A stretch of DNA of 64,000 nt from Sphingomonas insulae (GCF_010450875.1 NZ_CP048422.1:861001-925000); one strand, 5' to 3'; positions 1 through 9,773 are shown, counted from the first letter of the stretch. The notes: generated by a model not told the origin, from the letters alone. A program made the numbers and translations.

Positions 1-136
1 GTTGCAGACCCGGCTTGCCGAACGCCTCGCCCCCGGTGGGTTCCTGTACATCGGCCATTCCGAACGGCTGTCGGCCTCGGTCGCGCCGGGCTTCACCTGC
101 GTCGGTCGCACCACCTTCCAGAAGGTGGCGGCATGA
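1..136 (+). CDS. cheR: CheR-type MCP glutamate methyltransferase, C-terminal fragment
   Basis: The last 44 or so residues of a protein whose start lies outside the window, read in the frame beginning at base 2. The visible part contains GGFLYIGHSERL, the conserved C-terminal strand and turn of the SAM-dependent CheR methyltransferase, which methylates glutamates of chemoreceptors. The TGA stop overlaps the ATG of cheB (ATGA), so the two are translationally coupled and act as the opposing methylation and demethylation enzymes of adaptation. Partial because of the window edge, not because of a mutation. The assignment is firm from motif plus context. Confidence 0.85.
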   Translation, partial: LQTRLAERLAPGGFLYIGHSERLSASVAPGFTCVGRTTFQKVAA

Positions 137-1158
137 CCGGGGGCAGCCCCGTCCGCGTGCTGGTGGTCGATGATTCCGCCACGATGCGCGCGATGGTGTC
201 GCATGCCTTGTCGCGCGACCCCGATATCGCGATCGTCGGCACCGCGGATGGCCCGAACGCCGCGCGCGAGATGATCAAGGCGCTCGACCCCGACGTGCTG
301 ACGCTCGATATCGAGATGCCGGACCGCAACGGGCTCGACTTCCTCGACAAGATCATGCGCCTGCGGCCGATGCCGGTGGTGATGCTGTCGACGCTGACCG
401 GCCGCGGCGCGGATGCCTCGATCAGGGCGCTCGAACTCGGTGCGTTCGATTGCTACGAAAAGCCGCGACAGCTGCATGACGGCGCGTTCGGCGAGGGCCT
501 CGCACGGCTGGTGAAGGCCGCCGCCAGAAGCCGTGTGCGGCCGCGCGCCATCGCGCCCAAGCCCGCCACCGGCGACTTCGTCCCGCGCGCGGATGCGATG
601 ATCGCGATCGGATCGTCGACCGGCGGGGTCGAGGCGCTGATCGAACTGCTGTCCGGCTTTCCGGCCAATTGCCCGCCGACGGTGATCGTCCAGCATATGC
701 CCGAAAGCTATGTGCCGACCTTTGCCGCCCGGCTGGATCGCCTGTCCGCGCCGCAGGTCAGCGTCGCGCGAACGGGTGCACCGCTACAGGCCGGCCACGT
801 CTATGTCGCGCCGGGCGGATCGCATCACACCGAAATCACCGGCAACGCGCTGCGGCGCTGCCGGCTGGTCGCGGACGACAAGATGAGCGGCCATCGACCC
901 TCGGTCGACCGGCTGTTCCTGTCGGTCGCCCGCTGGGCCGGCGCATCGGCGGTCGGCGCGATCCTCACCGGCATGGGCGCGGATGGCGCCGAAGGACTGA
1001 AGAGCATGAAGGACAATGGAGCGATGACCATCGGTCAGGACGAGGACAGCTGCGTCGTCTACGGCATGCCGGCCGCCGCACGGCAGATCGGCGCGGTGAC
1101 GGTGCAACTGCCCTTGTCGCGGATCGCCGCGCGCCTGCTCGCCGGGTGCCGGGCGTGA
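133..1158 (+). CDS. cheB: Chemotaxis response regulator, protein-glutamate methylesterase CheB
   Basis: A 341-residue protein of normal CheB length. The N-terminal receiver domain (about 1-125) has the acidic DD pair at 13-14, phospho-acceptor Asp59 in LTLDIEMPD and Lys110. A linker leads to the C-terminal methylesterase/deamidase domain (about 150-340) with the catalytic triad: Ser162 in IGSSTGG, His188 in VQHMP and Asp284 in GMGADGAEG. It removes methyl groups from chemoreceptors when phosphorylated by CheA. It overlaps cheR by ATGA and is followed by cheD, whose GTG overlaps its TGA (GTGA). All catalytic residues are present, unlike the paralogue at 2609-3619. Confidence 0.95.
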   Translation: MTGGSPVRVLVVDDSATMRAMVSHALSRDPDIAIVGTADGPNAAREMIKALDPDVLTLDIEMPDRNGLDFLDKIMRLRPMPVVMLSTLTGRGADASIRALELGAFDCYEKPRQLHDGAFGEGLARLVKAAARSRVRPRAIAPKPATGDFVPRADAMIAIGSSTGGVEALIELLSGFPANCPPTVIVQHMPESYVPTFAARLDRLSAPQVSVARTGAPLQAGHVYVAPGGSHHTEITGNALRRCRLVADDKMSGHRPSVDRLFLSVARWAGASAVGAILTGMGADGAEGLKSMKDNGAMTIGQDEDSCVVYGMPAAARQIGAVTVQLPLSRIAARLLAGCRA

Positions 1159-1715
1159 GCGCGCTGCCGGCGCCGGTCGACGGGCTGAAGCGCATCACCA
1201 TCATGCAGGGCGAGACCAAGGTGTCGGACAATCCCGGCGTCGTCATGACGACCGTGCTCGGCAGCTGCATCTCCGCCTGCCTGTTCGATCCGGTGACCCG
1301 GGTCGGCGGCCTCAACCACTTCCTGCTGGCCGAGCCCGGCAGCGGTGACACCGACGTCCGCTCGCTCCAGCGCTACGGCGTGTATGCGATGGAGGTGCTG
1401 ATCAACGCGATGATGGCGATGGGTGCGACGCGCACCAACCTGAAGGCCCGGATCTATGGCGGCGCGAGCCTGCGCGACGGCTTTCGCGACATCGGCGCGA
1501 CCAATGCCCTGTTCGCGCGTCGCTTCCTGCGGGACGAGCGCATCGCGCTGGTCGGCGAGGATGTCGGCGGCCATGGCGCCCGGCGGGTGGAATTCCGTCC
1601 GACGCTGGGCCTGGCGCGGTGCCGCATCGCCACCGACCGCCCCGCCGAACGCCCCCGGATCGTCGCACCGCCACCCGCCGCCGCCGCGTCGATCGGCGAC
1701 GTCGAGTTCTTCTGA
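1155..1715 (+). CDS. cheD: Chemoreceptor glutamine deamidase CheD
   Basis: A 186-residue protein if translation starts at the GTG overlapping the cheB stop (GTGA). The CheD fold is recognisable from TTVLGSCIS (nucleophile Cys38) and GLNHFLL (His55), followed by the glycine-rich KARIYGGASL segment. CheD deamidates specific receptor glutamines and in some bacteria binds phosphorylated CheY or CheC. The open frame extends far upstream inside cheB, but that part is an out-of-frame shadow. The downstream cheY frame begins at the overlapping TGATG. Position between cheB and cheY in a tightly packed operon fits an adaptation role. Confidence 0.92.
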   Translation: MSALPAPVDGLKRITIMQGETKVSDNPGVVMTTVLGSCISACLFDPVTRVGGLNHFLLAEPGSGDTDVRSLQRYGVYAMEVLINAMMAMGATRTNLKARIYGGASLRDGFRDIGATNALFARRFLRDERIALVGEDVGGHGARRVEFRPTLGLARCRIATDRPAERPRIVAPPPAAAASIGDVEFF

Positions 1716-1756
1716 TGACCCAATCCGCCCAACGCATCCCCAACGAAGGAAATTCC

Positions 1757-2122
1757 GTGTCCGGCACGATCATGACCGTGGACGATTCGCCCAGCATGCG
1801 CATGCTGCTGAGGGCGGCGCTGACCGACCTTGGCTACAAGGTGCTGGAGGCCGAGGACGGCCTCCAGGCGCTCGACCGGCTCGGCGGCCTCGCACCCGAC
1901 CTGCTGATCACCGACATCAACATGCCGCGGCTCGACGGGTTCGGCCTGATCGAGAAGCTTCGCGAACAGGACCGGCACCGCAACCTGCCGATCCTGGTGC
2001 TGACCACCGAAAGCTCCGACGAGAAGAAGCAGCGCGCCCGCTCGGCCGGCGCGACCGGCTGGATCGTCAAGCCCTTCCACCCCGACAAGCTGGCCGCGGC
2101 GATCCGTCGCGTGCTGCACTGA
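1757..2122 (+). CDS. cheY: Single-domain response regulator CheY
   Basis: A 121-residue stand-alone receiver domain. The acidic pair is in TVDDSPSMR, the phospho-acceptor Asp in LLITDINMPRLDG, and the conserved Thr and Lys in LVLTTES and IVKPF. CheY is phosphorylated by CheA and binds the flagellar switch. The GTG at 1757 was preferred because an AAGGA Shine-Dalgarno lies about 7 nt upstream. An in-frame ATG at 1715, overlapping the cheD stop, would add 14 residues and remains possible. Located between cheD and cheW in the same operon. Confidence 0.92.
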   Translation: MSGTIMTVDDSPSMRMLLRAALTDLGYKVLEAEDGLQALDRLGGLAPDLLITDINMPRLDGFGLIEKLREQDRHRNLPILVLTTESSDEKKQRARSAGATGWIVKPFHPDKLAAAIRRVLH

Positions 2123-2132
2123 GGAATTGCCC

Positions 2133-2576
2133 ATGTCCCGTCAGCTCATCACCTTCCAGATCGGCGAACAGGTCCTCGGCGTCGACATCATGGCGATCCG
2201 CGAAATCCGCGCCTGGTCGCCCGCGACGCCGCTGCCCAACGTCCCGCCCCACGTGCGCGGCGTCGTCAACCTGCGCGGCGTCGTGCTGCCGGTGCTCGAC
2301 CTCAGCCATCGGCTGGGGTGGGGCATGACCGACCCCTCGTCGCGCCACGTCATCATCGTCGTGCGGATCGGCGAACAACTGCAGGGCCTGATCGTCGATG
2401 CGGTCAACGACATCGTCACCATCCCGGCGGACGGCATGCAGGCGCTGCCCGATATCGGCGAGACGCCGGCGGCGAATTTCCTGGAGGGACTCGCGACGAT
2501 CGACGAGCGGCTGATCCTGGTGCTCGCGCTCGACCGGCTCGTGGATACCGCCCTTCCGCTCGCCGACGCCGCTTGA
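2133..2576 (+). CDS. cheW: Chemotaxis coupling protein CheW
   Basis: A 147-residue CheW domain. Recognisable elements are the N-terminal LITFQIGEQVLGVDI strand pair, the LPNVPPHVRGVVNLRG segment with the conserved NLRG turn, and the LIVDAVNDIVTI strand near the middle. CheW bridges chemoreceptors to the kinase CheA in the signalling array. The ATG has a GAGGA Shine-Dalgarno 7 nt upstream, right after the cheY stop, so it is preferred over the TTG at 2127. No CheA gene is visible here; it probably lies upstream of the window. Confidence 0.93.
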   Translation: MSRQLITFQIGEQVLGVDIMAIREIRAWSPATPLPNVPPHVRGVVNLRGVVLPVLDLSHRLGWGMTDPSSRHVIIVVRIGEQLQGLIVDAVNDIVTIPADGMQALPDIGETPAANFLEGLATIDERLILVLALDRLVDTALPLADAA

Positions 2577-2608
2577 GCCCCCCACGTATCCTGCAAGGAC
2601 AATAGGCC

Positions 2609-3619
2609 ATGGCCGCACCCGTCAAAGTTCTCGTCGTCGACGATTCCCTCACCATGCGCGCGCTGCTGTCCGGCGCGCTGGAACGTATTCCCGGCGTTGC
2701 CGTCGTCGGGTCCGCCGATGGCGCCGACGAAGCGCGCACGATGTGCGAACAGCTGTCCCCCGACGTCATGACGCTCGACGTCGAGATGCCGGGGATCAGC
2801 GGCATCGAATATCTCGCCGAGATCATGGAGAAACGCCCGATGCCGGTCATCATGTTCTCGACCCGCACCGAAGCGGGCGCCGAGGCGTCGGTGGAGGCGT
2901 TGCGGCTGGGCGCCATCGATTGCTTCCCCAAGCCCAAGGTCGCGGTGGCGGCCGAATTCGACAAGATCCTCGCCAAGCTCGGCAAGCGAATCAAGGCCGC
3001 CAAAGGTGCCGCGGTGAAGGGCGCCGCGACGACGAAGGTGGTGCCGGCACCGCCGCTGGACTGGAACGGACGCGTGCTGGCGATCGGCGGCGAGGCCGCG
3101 GCGACGCAGGCGCTGTTCGACCTGTTCGGCAGCCTTCCGGCGAACTGTCCGCCGACGGTCGTCGTCCAGCATCTGGGCGCAGGGCTGGCGGGAACGATGA
3201 TCGACAAGCTCGCCGAGACGATCGCGCCCCGCATCGTCCTGGCCGAGGACGGCATGGCGGTGGAGCAGGGGACGATCTATCTGGCGCCCCCCGGCGACCA
3301 TCATGTCGTGGTCGACGGATGGCCGAACGGCACGTTGCGGATGCTGCCGCGCGATCCGGTCGCGGGCGAGCGGCCGTCGATCTCGATCCTGTTCGCCTCG
3401 GTGGCCAAGGCGGCGGGGGCGGAGGCGATCGGCCTGCTGCTGGGTGCGGACGGCGAGGATGGCGATGCCGGTATCCGCGCGTTGCAGGCGGGGGGCAGTT
3501 ACTGCATCGTCCCGGCCGAAAAGCGCGTCGACGGCTACGTCCTGTCTCGGCGCATCGCGGCGCAGCTGGTGCCTGCCGACCAGCTGCCGCGTAGCATCCT
3601 GAAGCTGTGCAGCAAGTGA
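2609..3619 (+). CDS. CheB paralogue lacking the catalytic serine (probable non-enzymatic regulator)
   Basis: A 336-residue homologue of CheB with an intact receiver domain (DD at 11-12, phospho-acceptor Asp57, Lys108 or Lys110). The C-terminal domain aligns residue for residue with the cheB product at 133-1158, including ANCPPTV, His188 in VVQHL and Asp284. However, the nucleophile loop IGSSTGG is replaced by IGGEAAA, so Ser162 is Glu and both loop glycines are alanines. Inference: it is a phospho-responsive protein without methylesterase activity, perhaps binding receptors or competing with CheB. The ATG has an AAGGA site 9 nt upstream. It sits between cheW and a small operon-end gene, within the chemotaxis operon. 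Confidence 0.85.
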   Translation: MAAPVKVLVVDDSLTMRALLSGALERIPGVAVVGSADGADEARTMCEQLSPDVMTLDVEMPGISGIEYLAEIMEKRPMPVIMFSTRTEAGAEASVEALRLGAIDCFPKPKVAVAAEFDKILAKLGKRIKAAKGAAVKGAATTKVVPAPPLDWNGRVLAIGGEAAATQALFDLFGSLPANCPPTVVVQHLGAGLAGTMIDKLAETIAPRIVLAEDGMAVEQGTIYLAPPGDHHVVVDGWPNGTLRMLPRDPVAGERPSISILFASVAKAAGAEAIGLLLGADGEDGDAGIRALQAGGSYCIVPAEKRVDGYVLSRRIAAQLVPADQLPRSILKLCSK

Positions 3620-3951
3620 TCGAGCGTCCGATCGCCATGGTGGCCGCCACGGCAGCGGACGGCGGCGTGCAACCGGCGCTGGCGCATGCGCTGGCGGAGG
3701 AGCTGGTCGGCCTCACCTCGCTGCTCGCCGATCTCGCCTACGATCTCGCCGGGAACCCGGACACGCTGCGGTGTCACATGCAGAGCCTGCAGGACATCGA
3801 TCGGATCACCCAGACGCAACTGGCGATCGCAGACGTGCTGCGATCGTCGGAACCGGTGGAAACGTGTCTGGACGCGGTGACGCTGGACGATCTCGCAGGC
3901 CGCCTGCGCCGGTCGATCGCAGCGGCGGGCGCACGATCGTCGGGTCCGTAA
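3607..3951 (+). CDS. Small helical protein at the end of the chemotaxis operon
   Basis: Up to 114 residues, starting at GTG 3607 or at GTG 3616, where GTGA overlaps the stop of the CheB paralogue. No family is recognised with confidence. The sequence is alanine/leucine-rich and predicted mostly helical (LAHALAEELVGLTSLLADLAYDL, quoted only in part as LAHALAEELVGL), with a conserved-looking SLQDIDRITQTQ segment. No signal peptide or membrane segment is present. Translational coupling to the operon argues for a chemotaxis-related helper, possibly a CheA- or receptor-binding helical bundle or a phosphatase-like helix. That role is inference only. Confidence 0.65.
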   Translation: MQQVIERPIAMVAATAADGGVQPALAHALAEELVGLTSLLADLAYDLAGNPDTLRCHMQSLQDIDRITQTQLAIADVLRSSEPVETCLDAVTLDDLAGRLRRSIAAAGARSSGP

Positions 3952-4004
3952 CGGGCGACCGCCCGGTCCCGCCCCTTGGGCAGGACATGACGATCGTCAC
4001 CCGC

Positions 4005-4919
4005 TCACAGCCCCATCGGCCGCAGTTCGCGGATCAGATCGACAAGCAGCCGGATCCCCGTCGGCACCTGTCGCCGGCTCGAATAATAGATGTGATAGCC
4101 GGGGCCGGTGACGGCCCAGTCGCTCAGCACCGGGCGCAACAGGCCGGCAGCCACCTCTCGCGCCATGGCGGCCTGCGTGCCGTAGGTCAGTCCGGCCCCC
4201 GCGATCGCCATCGCCATCATCGTCCGGCTGTCATCGGCGGTGATGTGGCCCGGCACGGCGATATCGCGATCGCCGTCCGGCCCCGTGAATTCCCAGCGAT
4301 AGACGCTGTCGTCGCCCAGCCGCACGCCCAGGCAGCGGTGGTGCCGCAGGTCGTCCGGGTGTTCCGGCGTGCCGTGCCGTTCGAGATACTGCGGGGCGCC
4401 CGCCACGATCCAGCGCAGATCGGCCGACAGGCGTTGCGCGATCATATCCTCGGGCACGGTGCCGCCGTGGCGGATACCGGCATCGAACCCCTCGCCGGTG
4501 ATGTCGACCATGCGGTTGCTGGCGACGATATCGACCTCGATCTCCGGATAGCGCGTCGCGAACGCGCCCATCACCGGCGCCAGCAACAGCGCCGCCGCAT
4601 CGGCGACGACGTTGAGGCGGATGCGGCCGCCCGGCCGCTCGCGAAAGCGGTTGAGGTCGTCCACCGCCTGGCCGATCGCCGCGAACGGGCCATCGATCGC
4701 CGCGCGCAATTGTTCGCCCGCCGCGCTTAGTGTCACCGAACGGTTGGTGCGATTGACCAGCCGCACGCCCAGCCGCGCCTCCAGCCCCTTCAGCGCATGG
4801 CTGATCGCGGATGTGGTGACGCCAAGCTCCAGCCCGGCGCGGCGGAAGTTCAGATGGCGCGCGATCGCTAGGAAACAGGCGAAGTCGCCAAGGTCGGATC
4901 GGTTGGAAGGCACCGGCAT
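4005..4919 (-). CDS. LysR-family transcriptional regulator
   Basis: A 304-residue protein with the normal LysR layout. The N-terminal winged helix-turn-helix (about 8-66) contains FLAIARHLNFRRAG and TTSAISHALKGLEARLG, and is followed by a type-2 periplasmic-binding-like effector domain (about 90-300) with DAGIRHGG. The start at 4919 was chosen because the family begins a few residues before the DLGDFACFLAIA helix. It reads away from the chemotaxis operon and lies downstream of the pao operon on the same strand. LysR proteins of this subgroup often control a nearby redox gene, but the target cannot be read from the sequence. Confidence 0.9.
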   Translation of the reverse strand: MPVPSNRSDLGDFACFLAIARHLNFRRAGLELGVTTSAISHALKGLEARLGVRLVNRTNRSVTLSAAGEQLRAAIDGPFAAIGQAVDDLNRFRERPGGRIRLNVVADAAALLLAPVMGAFATRYPEIEVDIVASNRMVDITGEGFDAGIRHGGTVPEDMIAQRLSADLRWIVAGAPQYLERHGTPEHPDDLRHHRCLGVRLGDDSVYRWEFTGPDGDRDIAVPGHITADDSRTMMAMAIAGAGLTYGTQAAMAREVAAGLLRPVLSDWAVTGPGYHIYYSSRRQVPTGIRLLVDLIRELRPMGL

Positions 4920-4923
4920 GCGC

Positions 4924-5181
4924 TCAGCGCGCGCCGCGGCCGGCGCGACAGGCCGGGTCGTCCACCGATATGCCCCCGACGACGATCCGGCCGTCATTCC
5001 CCGGCGCAACCGATCGCACCGGCGGTACGACCGATACCCGGCGCATGACATGCCCGGCCGGACCGGATAGTGCCGCGCATGTGCCGGCCCGGGTGACGGC
5101 CGGCCGGCACGCCTCGCATCCCTCGCCCCCGGCGGCGGACCCGGCGCCGGCGAGCGATACGGGCAGTGCAATACGGATCAT
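4924..5181 (-). CDS. Possible small cysteine-containing protein
   Basis: An 85-residue frame whose ATG is preceded by GAGGA at a 4-nt spacing. The N-terminus (MIRIALPVSLAGAGSAAGG) is weakly signal-like and is followed by a CEAC pair; the C-terminus has GRIVVGGISVDDPACR. No family was recognised. It fills the gap between the LysR gene and paoC. High GC favours chance open frames here, so the call rests mainly on the ribosome-binding site and a plausible composition. Confidence 0.3.
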   Translation of the reverse strand: MIRIALPVSLAGAGSAAGGEGCEACRPAVTRAGTCAALSGPAGHVMRRVSVVPPVRSVAPGNDGRIVVGGISVDDPACRAGRGAR

Positions 5182-5333
5182 GGCATCCTCGCAGCGATCG
5201 TTCGCCCGCACGATATGCGACATGCCCGCGGATGGCACCTTGCGATGCTCATCGCCGCGGGTGGTTCGCCGCATCACCTCTTCTGCGCCGTCGGCGCGGG
5301 CGCGGCGAGCATCAGCAGCCATATACGCGCGGG

Positions 5334-7543
5334 TCAGGCGATGTCGGGTAGCCGGTCGAGATACTTGTCGAGCGTCAACGGATAGTCCCGCACCCGCACG
5401 CCCGTCGCATTGTAGACGGCGTTGGCGATCGCCGGCGCCACGCCGGTCAGGCCCAGTTCGCCGACCCCCTTCGCCTTGACCGGCGAGATGGTCGGATCGA
5501 CCTCGTCGATGAAATGCGCCTCGAGATGCGGTACGTCGAGGTGGACCGGGACCTCATACTGGGCAAGGTCGTGGTTCACGAAGAAGCCGAACCGCGTGTC
5601 GAGCGCCATCTCCTCGGTCAGCGCGGCGCCGATGCCCATCACGACGCCGCCGATCACCTGGCTGCGCGCGGTCTTGGGATTGATGATACGGCCCGCCGCG
5701 CACACCGATACCACGCGGCGTACCCGCGTCTCGCCGGTGTAGGCGTTCACCGCCACTTCCGCGAAATGCGCCGCGAAGGTCTGCTGGTTGAACTGGTCCG
5801 CCAGCTTATCGAACGTCATCGTGTCCTCCACGACGATCTCGCCGCCCTTCGCCGCATCCGCGATCGGCACCGACCGGTTGCCGCTGCGCACGTGGCCATC
5901 GACGAAATCGACCTCGGCGGTGTTGAACCCCAGCCGCTGGGCGACCGCCTCGCGCAGCGCGACGCAGGCGGCATAGACGCCGGCCGACACCGACGGCGCG
6001 CCTTGCTGGCCACCCGATCCGGGGGTTTCGGGGAAACTGCTGTCGCCCAGCTTCGCCAGGATCCGGTCCGGTTCCACGCCCATCATCTCGGCCGCGGTCT
6101 GCTGCACCACGGTATAGCTGCCGGTGCCGATGTCGGTCATGTCGGTTTCGATCGTCATCCGGCCATCCCGGCCCAGCCGTGCGCGGGCGCCGGCCTTGGC
6201 GATCTTGCCGCCGCGGATCGCGCCCGCCACGCCATGGCCGATCAGCCACTCGCCCTCTCGCGTCGCACCGGGCCGCGCGTTGCGCCTGTCCCAGCCGAAA
6301 CGCAACGCCCCCTCTTGCAGGCATGCGACGAACGCCCGGGTGGAAAAGGGCCTGGCCGGATCCTCCGGATCGACCTGCGTGTCGTTGCGGATGCGCAGCT
6401 CCACCGGGTCCATCCCCAGCTTTTCCGCGAGTTCGTCCATCGCGATCTCCAGCGCCATCAGCCCCGGTGCCTCGCCCGGCGCGCGCATGGCATTGCCCTC
6501 GGCAAGGTCCAGCGTCGCCAGCCGCATTCGCGTCAGGCGGTTGGCGCCCGCATACAGCCCCGCGTCGGGGTGACGCACGGTTCGGTCCGCCCGCCGGGCA
6601 GGTTGCCGCTGACGCTGTCGTGCAGGATCGCGGTGATCCGCCCGTCATGGCCCGCGCCCAGCTGGATATGCTGGATGGTCTTCGGGCGGTGGATCGTCGC
6701 GTTGAACATCAACGGGCGCTGGAGCGCGATCTTCACCGGACGTTTCACCACGCGGGCAGCGATGGCGGCCAGCGCGAGGTCGGCCTGCACCGTCCCCTTG
6801 CCGCCGAAACCTCCGCCGATATAGGGCGAATGCAACCGCACGTTTTCCCTGGGGATGCCCAGGATCAGGCCCAGATCGCGCGTGCCCCAGTTCATCTGCT
6901 GGATCGACGTCCAGCAGGTCACGCGGTCGCCGTCCCACCGCGCGATGGTGGCATGCGGCTCCATCATGCAATGCGCCTGATCGGGCACGACATAGGTCTG
7001 GTCGACCTTGACCGGTGCGGCGGCGAACGCGCTGGCGAAATCGCCGATCCGCTTCTCGTTCGGTCCGCCATATTCGCCGTCGGGCGGCACCGGCGCGCTC
7101 GCCGCCTGGGCAGCCAGGTCGTAACGGCCATCGGTGCGGGTGTAGTCGACGCGGATCAGCGCCGCGGCGGCGCGCGCCTGTTCGAATGTGTCGGCCACCA
7201 CGACGGCCACCGGCATGTGATAGTGATTGACCTCCGGCGCGGCGAGCATCTGCTGGACGTAGAATTTGCCGACGCCCGGCTTGCCCGCGTTCAGGTAAGT
7301 GACGACGCCGACCACGCCGGGCGCGCGTTCCGCCTCCCGCGTGTCGATCGCGGCGATCCGCCCCTTCGCCACCGACGCACCGAGCACGTAACCATAAGCG
7401 AAGCCGGGGGCGACATCCTGCCACTCATAGGCATAGGTCGCCGTGCCGGTGGTCTTCAGCCGCGCCTCGTAGCGGTCGATCGGCTTGCCCAGTACCGCCA
7501 TCCGGTCGGTCGGGTTCGCGCCTGCGGGCGTGTCGAACTTCAT
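5334..7543 (-). pseudogene. paoC: PaoC-like molybdenum-binding subunit of aldehyde oxidoreductase, frameshifted
   Basis: The large subunit of a xanthine-dehydrogenase-family enzyme of the PaoABC (YagTSR) type, binding the molybdopterin cytosine dinucleotide cofactor and oxidising aldehydes in the periplasm. It is split into two frames: the 5' part (from ATG at 7543) runs through YIGGGFGGKG and SGNLPGGRTEP to about 6560, and the rest (LYAGANR, NAMRAPGEAPG, TDIGTGSYTV, KAKGVGELG) is in the next frame to 5336. The span is 2210 nt, one base short of a multiple of three. A run of four C on the plus strand (6558-6561) marks the break; five would restore one frame of about 736 residues. Probably a sequencing error; otherwise the enzyme is inactive. 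Confidence 0.8.
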
Positions 7544-8499
7544 GGTCGTTCCGCCTTTGCCTGGGCGATCACGGCAGCGAGCGTGCGCGTCGCCAGCGTC
7601 ATCTTGAACCTGTTGTCGTCGGTCGGCTTCGCATCGGCGAACGCCCGCCGCGTGACGGCGGCGGCACCCTGCGGCAATGCCGCCTCGGCCGCCTCCACCC
7701 GCCACGGCCTGGGCGCGACGCCGCCGAACGATACCCGGCCGGTGCCGTCCTCCTGGATCACCGCCGCCACCGACACGAGGGCAAAGGCATAGGATGCGCG
7801 GTCGCGCACCTTGCGATAGAAATGCCGGCCACCCATCGGCGCGGGCAGGGTCACTGCGGTGACGAGTTCGCCATGCTCCAGCACATTGTCCCTGTCGGGC
7901 GCCGCCCCGGGCAGGCGGTGGAAGTCGGCGATCGGGATCGCGCGGGTCGTCCCGTCCGGCTTCACCGTCTCGATCGTCGCGTCGAGCACCCGCATCGCCT
8001 GCGCCATGTCGCCCGGATAGGTTGCGATGCACTGGTCGGAACCGCCCACGACCGCGAGCTGCCGCGAACAACCACCGATCGCCGGACAGCCCGAACCGGG
8101 CTTGCGTTTGTTGCATGGCATGTTGGTGTCATAGAAATACGGGCAACGGGTGCGCTGCAACAGGTTGCCCGCCGTGGTGGCCTTGTTCCGCAGTTGGCCG
8201 CTGGCGCCCGCCTGGATTGCCCGGGTGAGCACGCCATAGTCGCGCCGCACCACCGCATGGGCGGAAAGCGCGGTGTTGCTGACGAACGCGCCGATGCGAA
8301 GGCCGCCGTCCGGCGTCGTCTCGATCCGGTCCAGCTTCAGGTCCTGCACGTCGATCAGCTGCGTCGGCGTCGCGATCTCCAGCTTCATCAGGTCGAGCAG
8401 GTTGGTGCCCCCGGCCAGGAACATCGCGCCCGGTGCACGGGCCACCGCCGCGGCCGCACCGGCCGCGCTCGTCGCGCGGTCGTAGGTGAAACTCTTCAT
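7540..8499 (-). CDS. paoB: PaoB-like FAD-binding subunit of aldehyde oxidoreductase
   Basis: A 319-residue medium subunit of the xanthine dehydrogenase family. The FAD-binding motif is visible as [13 protein letters not shown], and the second FAD contact as [15 protein letters not shown]. The insert with [11 protein letters not shown], then [10 protein letters not shown], carries the extra cysteines that bind a [4Fe-4S] cluster in PaoB. It passes electrons between the 2Fe-2S subunit and the molybdenum centre. Its stop overlaps the paoC start (ATGA), and its ATG overlaps the stop of the upstream small-subunit gene, so all three are coupled. Confidence 0.9.
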   Translation of the reverse strand: MKSFTYDRATSAAGAAAAVARAPGAMFLAGGTNLLDLMKLEIATPTQLIDVQDLKLDRIETTPDGGLRIGAFVSNTALSAHAVVRRDYGVLTRAIQAGASGQLRNKATTAGNLLQRTRCPYFYDTNMPCNKRKPGSGCPAIGGCSRQLAVVGGSDQCIATYPGDMAQAMRVLDATIETVKPDGTTRAIPIADFHRLPGAAPDRDNVLEHGELVTAVTLPAPMGGRHFYRKVRDRASYAFALVSVAAVIQEDGTGRVSFGGVAPRPWRVEAAEAALPQGAAAVTRRAFADAKPTDDNRFKMTLATRTLAAVIAQAKAERP

Positions 8500-9125
8500 G
8501 CCGTTTCTCCGGCGACTTCGGCCATCGCCTCGGCGATGTTGGAATAGGCGCCGCAGCGACAGATGTTGCCGCTCATCCGCTCCCGCATCTCGATGTCGGT
8601 AAAGCCCGGCTTCGCCGTCAGGTCGCCCTGCACATGGCTCGGCACCCCGCGCCGTATCTCGTCCAGCACCGCGATCGCCGAACAGATCTGTCCCGGCGTA
8701 CAATAGCCGCACTGATAGCCGTCATGCTTGACGAAGGCCGCCTGCATCGGATGCAGCCGGCCGGGGGCGCCGAGCCCCTCGATCGTCGTCACCGCATCGC
8801 CCTGGTGCTGCACGGCAAGGCTGAGGCAGGCGTTGATCCGCGCGCCGTCCACGATGACGGTACAGGCGCCGCACTGGCCATGGTCGCAGCCTTTCTTGGT
8901 GCCGGTCAGGTGCAGATGTTCGCGCAAGGCGTCGAGCAGCGTCGTCCGCGTATCGAGCGTCAGGTCGTGGCGTTTGCCGTTGACCGTCAGCGACACCGGC
9001 ATGGTCGCGGGCGGTGCCGCCGGCCCGGGCACCCCTGCCTCGACCGGCAGCGCGGTGACGGCGGCCGATGCGACCCCGCTCACCAGCATCCCGCGACGCG
9101 AGAATTCGACGTGTCCTGGTGCCAT
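8496..9125 (-). CDS. paoA: PaoA-like 2Fe-2S subunit with Tat signal
   Basis: A 209-residue iron-sulfur subunit. The N-terminus has a twin-arginine signal (SRRGMLV at 9-15, then an alanine-rich stretch), so the folded heterotrimer would be exported to the periplasm, as known for PaoABC. The plant-type cluster motif is [22 protein letters not shown], quoted here as C-x4-C-x2-C-x11-C. The C-terminal four-helix cluster has CGYCTPGQ and NICRCGAY. The start at 9125 was chosen because AAGGAG lies about 7 nt upstream; an upstream in-frame extension to 9191 lacks this. It is the first gene of the operon paoA-paoB-paoC. Confidence 0.92.
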   Translation of the reverse strand: MAPGHVEFSRRGMLVSGVASAAVTALPVEAGVPGPAAPPATMPVSLTVNGKRHDLTLDTRTTLLDALREHLHLTGTKKGCDHGQCGACTVIVDGARINACLSLAVQHQGDAVTTIEGLGAPGRLHPMQAAFVKHDGYQCGYCTPGQICSAIAVLDEIRRGVPSHVQGDLTAKPGFTDIEMRERMSGNICRCGAYSNIAEAMAEVAGETA

Positions 9126-9773
9126 GCCGTTGCTCCTTGCATGATCGGTGACCCGTAACGGCACGGCAGGCGGGATGCGAAGCGTGCGCAAGCCTGTATA
9201 TAAGACAGGATCGGCCCGATCGAAGGCGCGTTTCGTTCAACGATGCCTTGAGCATTGCTCATCAAGCCAATTGTCGCGGATGACACCGAGATAAGTGGGC
9301 CAGCTTTCGGCAATAGAACTGCTTCTGCGGGAATGACGTGGACCACGTTCGACCCCGCGTCGAACCCTGACAACAATCGGTCACGACGACTGACGGTCCG
9401 TTACGCGACAAGCGAACCAAGATCGTAGGTCACATGGCTTTTCAGATAAGCGTAACATTAAAGTTGATCGAAACTGCCCTGCACGTGGTGGTATAATTTA
9501 CAGCTTGGCTTAAGATGCGAACCTGATCAATCGCAAACGTTATATCATCGTTATCCGGCTAAGAACGATGAAGGCATGATATGCAATAAATGTTGGGACA
9601 AAAGCCTCGACGTTGGCCGGGCTATCTCGATCCGTTCGGGCGTGTGGTGTCGCTCGCCATTCGGGCCCGCTTCTAGATGGTGGAGCGTCGCAATCCGAAC
9701 GTCGCAATGACGGCTGGATCGTCGTCGCCTCCGGGTCGATGCCCCGGATATCGTCCGCCGTTAGGAGCATAGC
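9126..9773. other. 648-bp intergenic region, A/T-rich
   Basis: No convincing gene. It separates the divergent pao operon (minus) from the secreted protein gene at 9774 (plus) and should hold both promoters. The middle part (about 9390-9560) is clearly richer in A/T than the surrounding sequence, with stretches such as TAACATTAAAGTTGATC and TATAATTTACAGC. The latter contains a TATAAT hexamer at about 9491-9496. Short open frames here overlap on both strands and show no family features. Confidence 0.6.
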
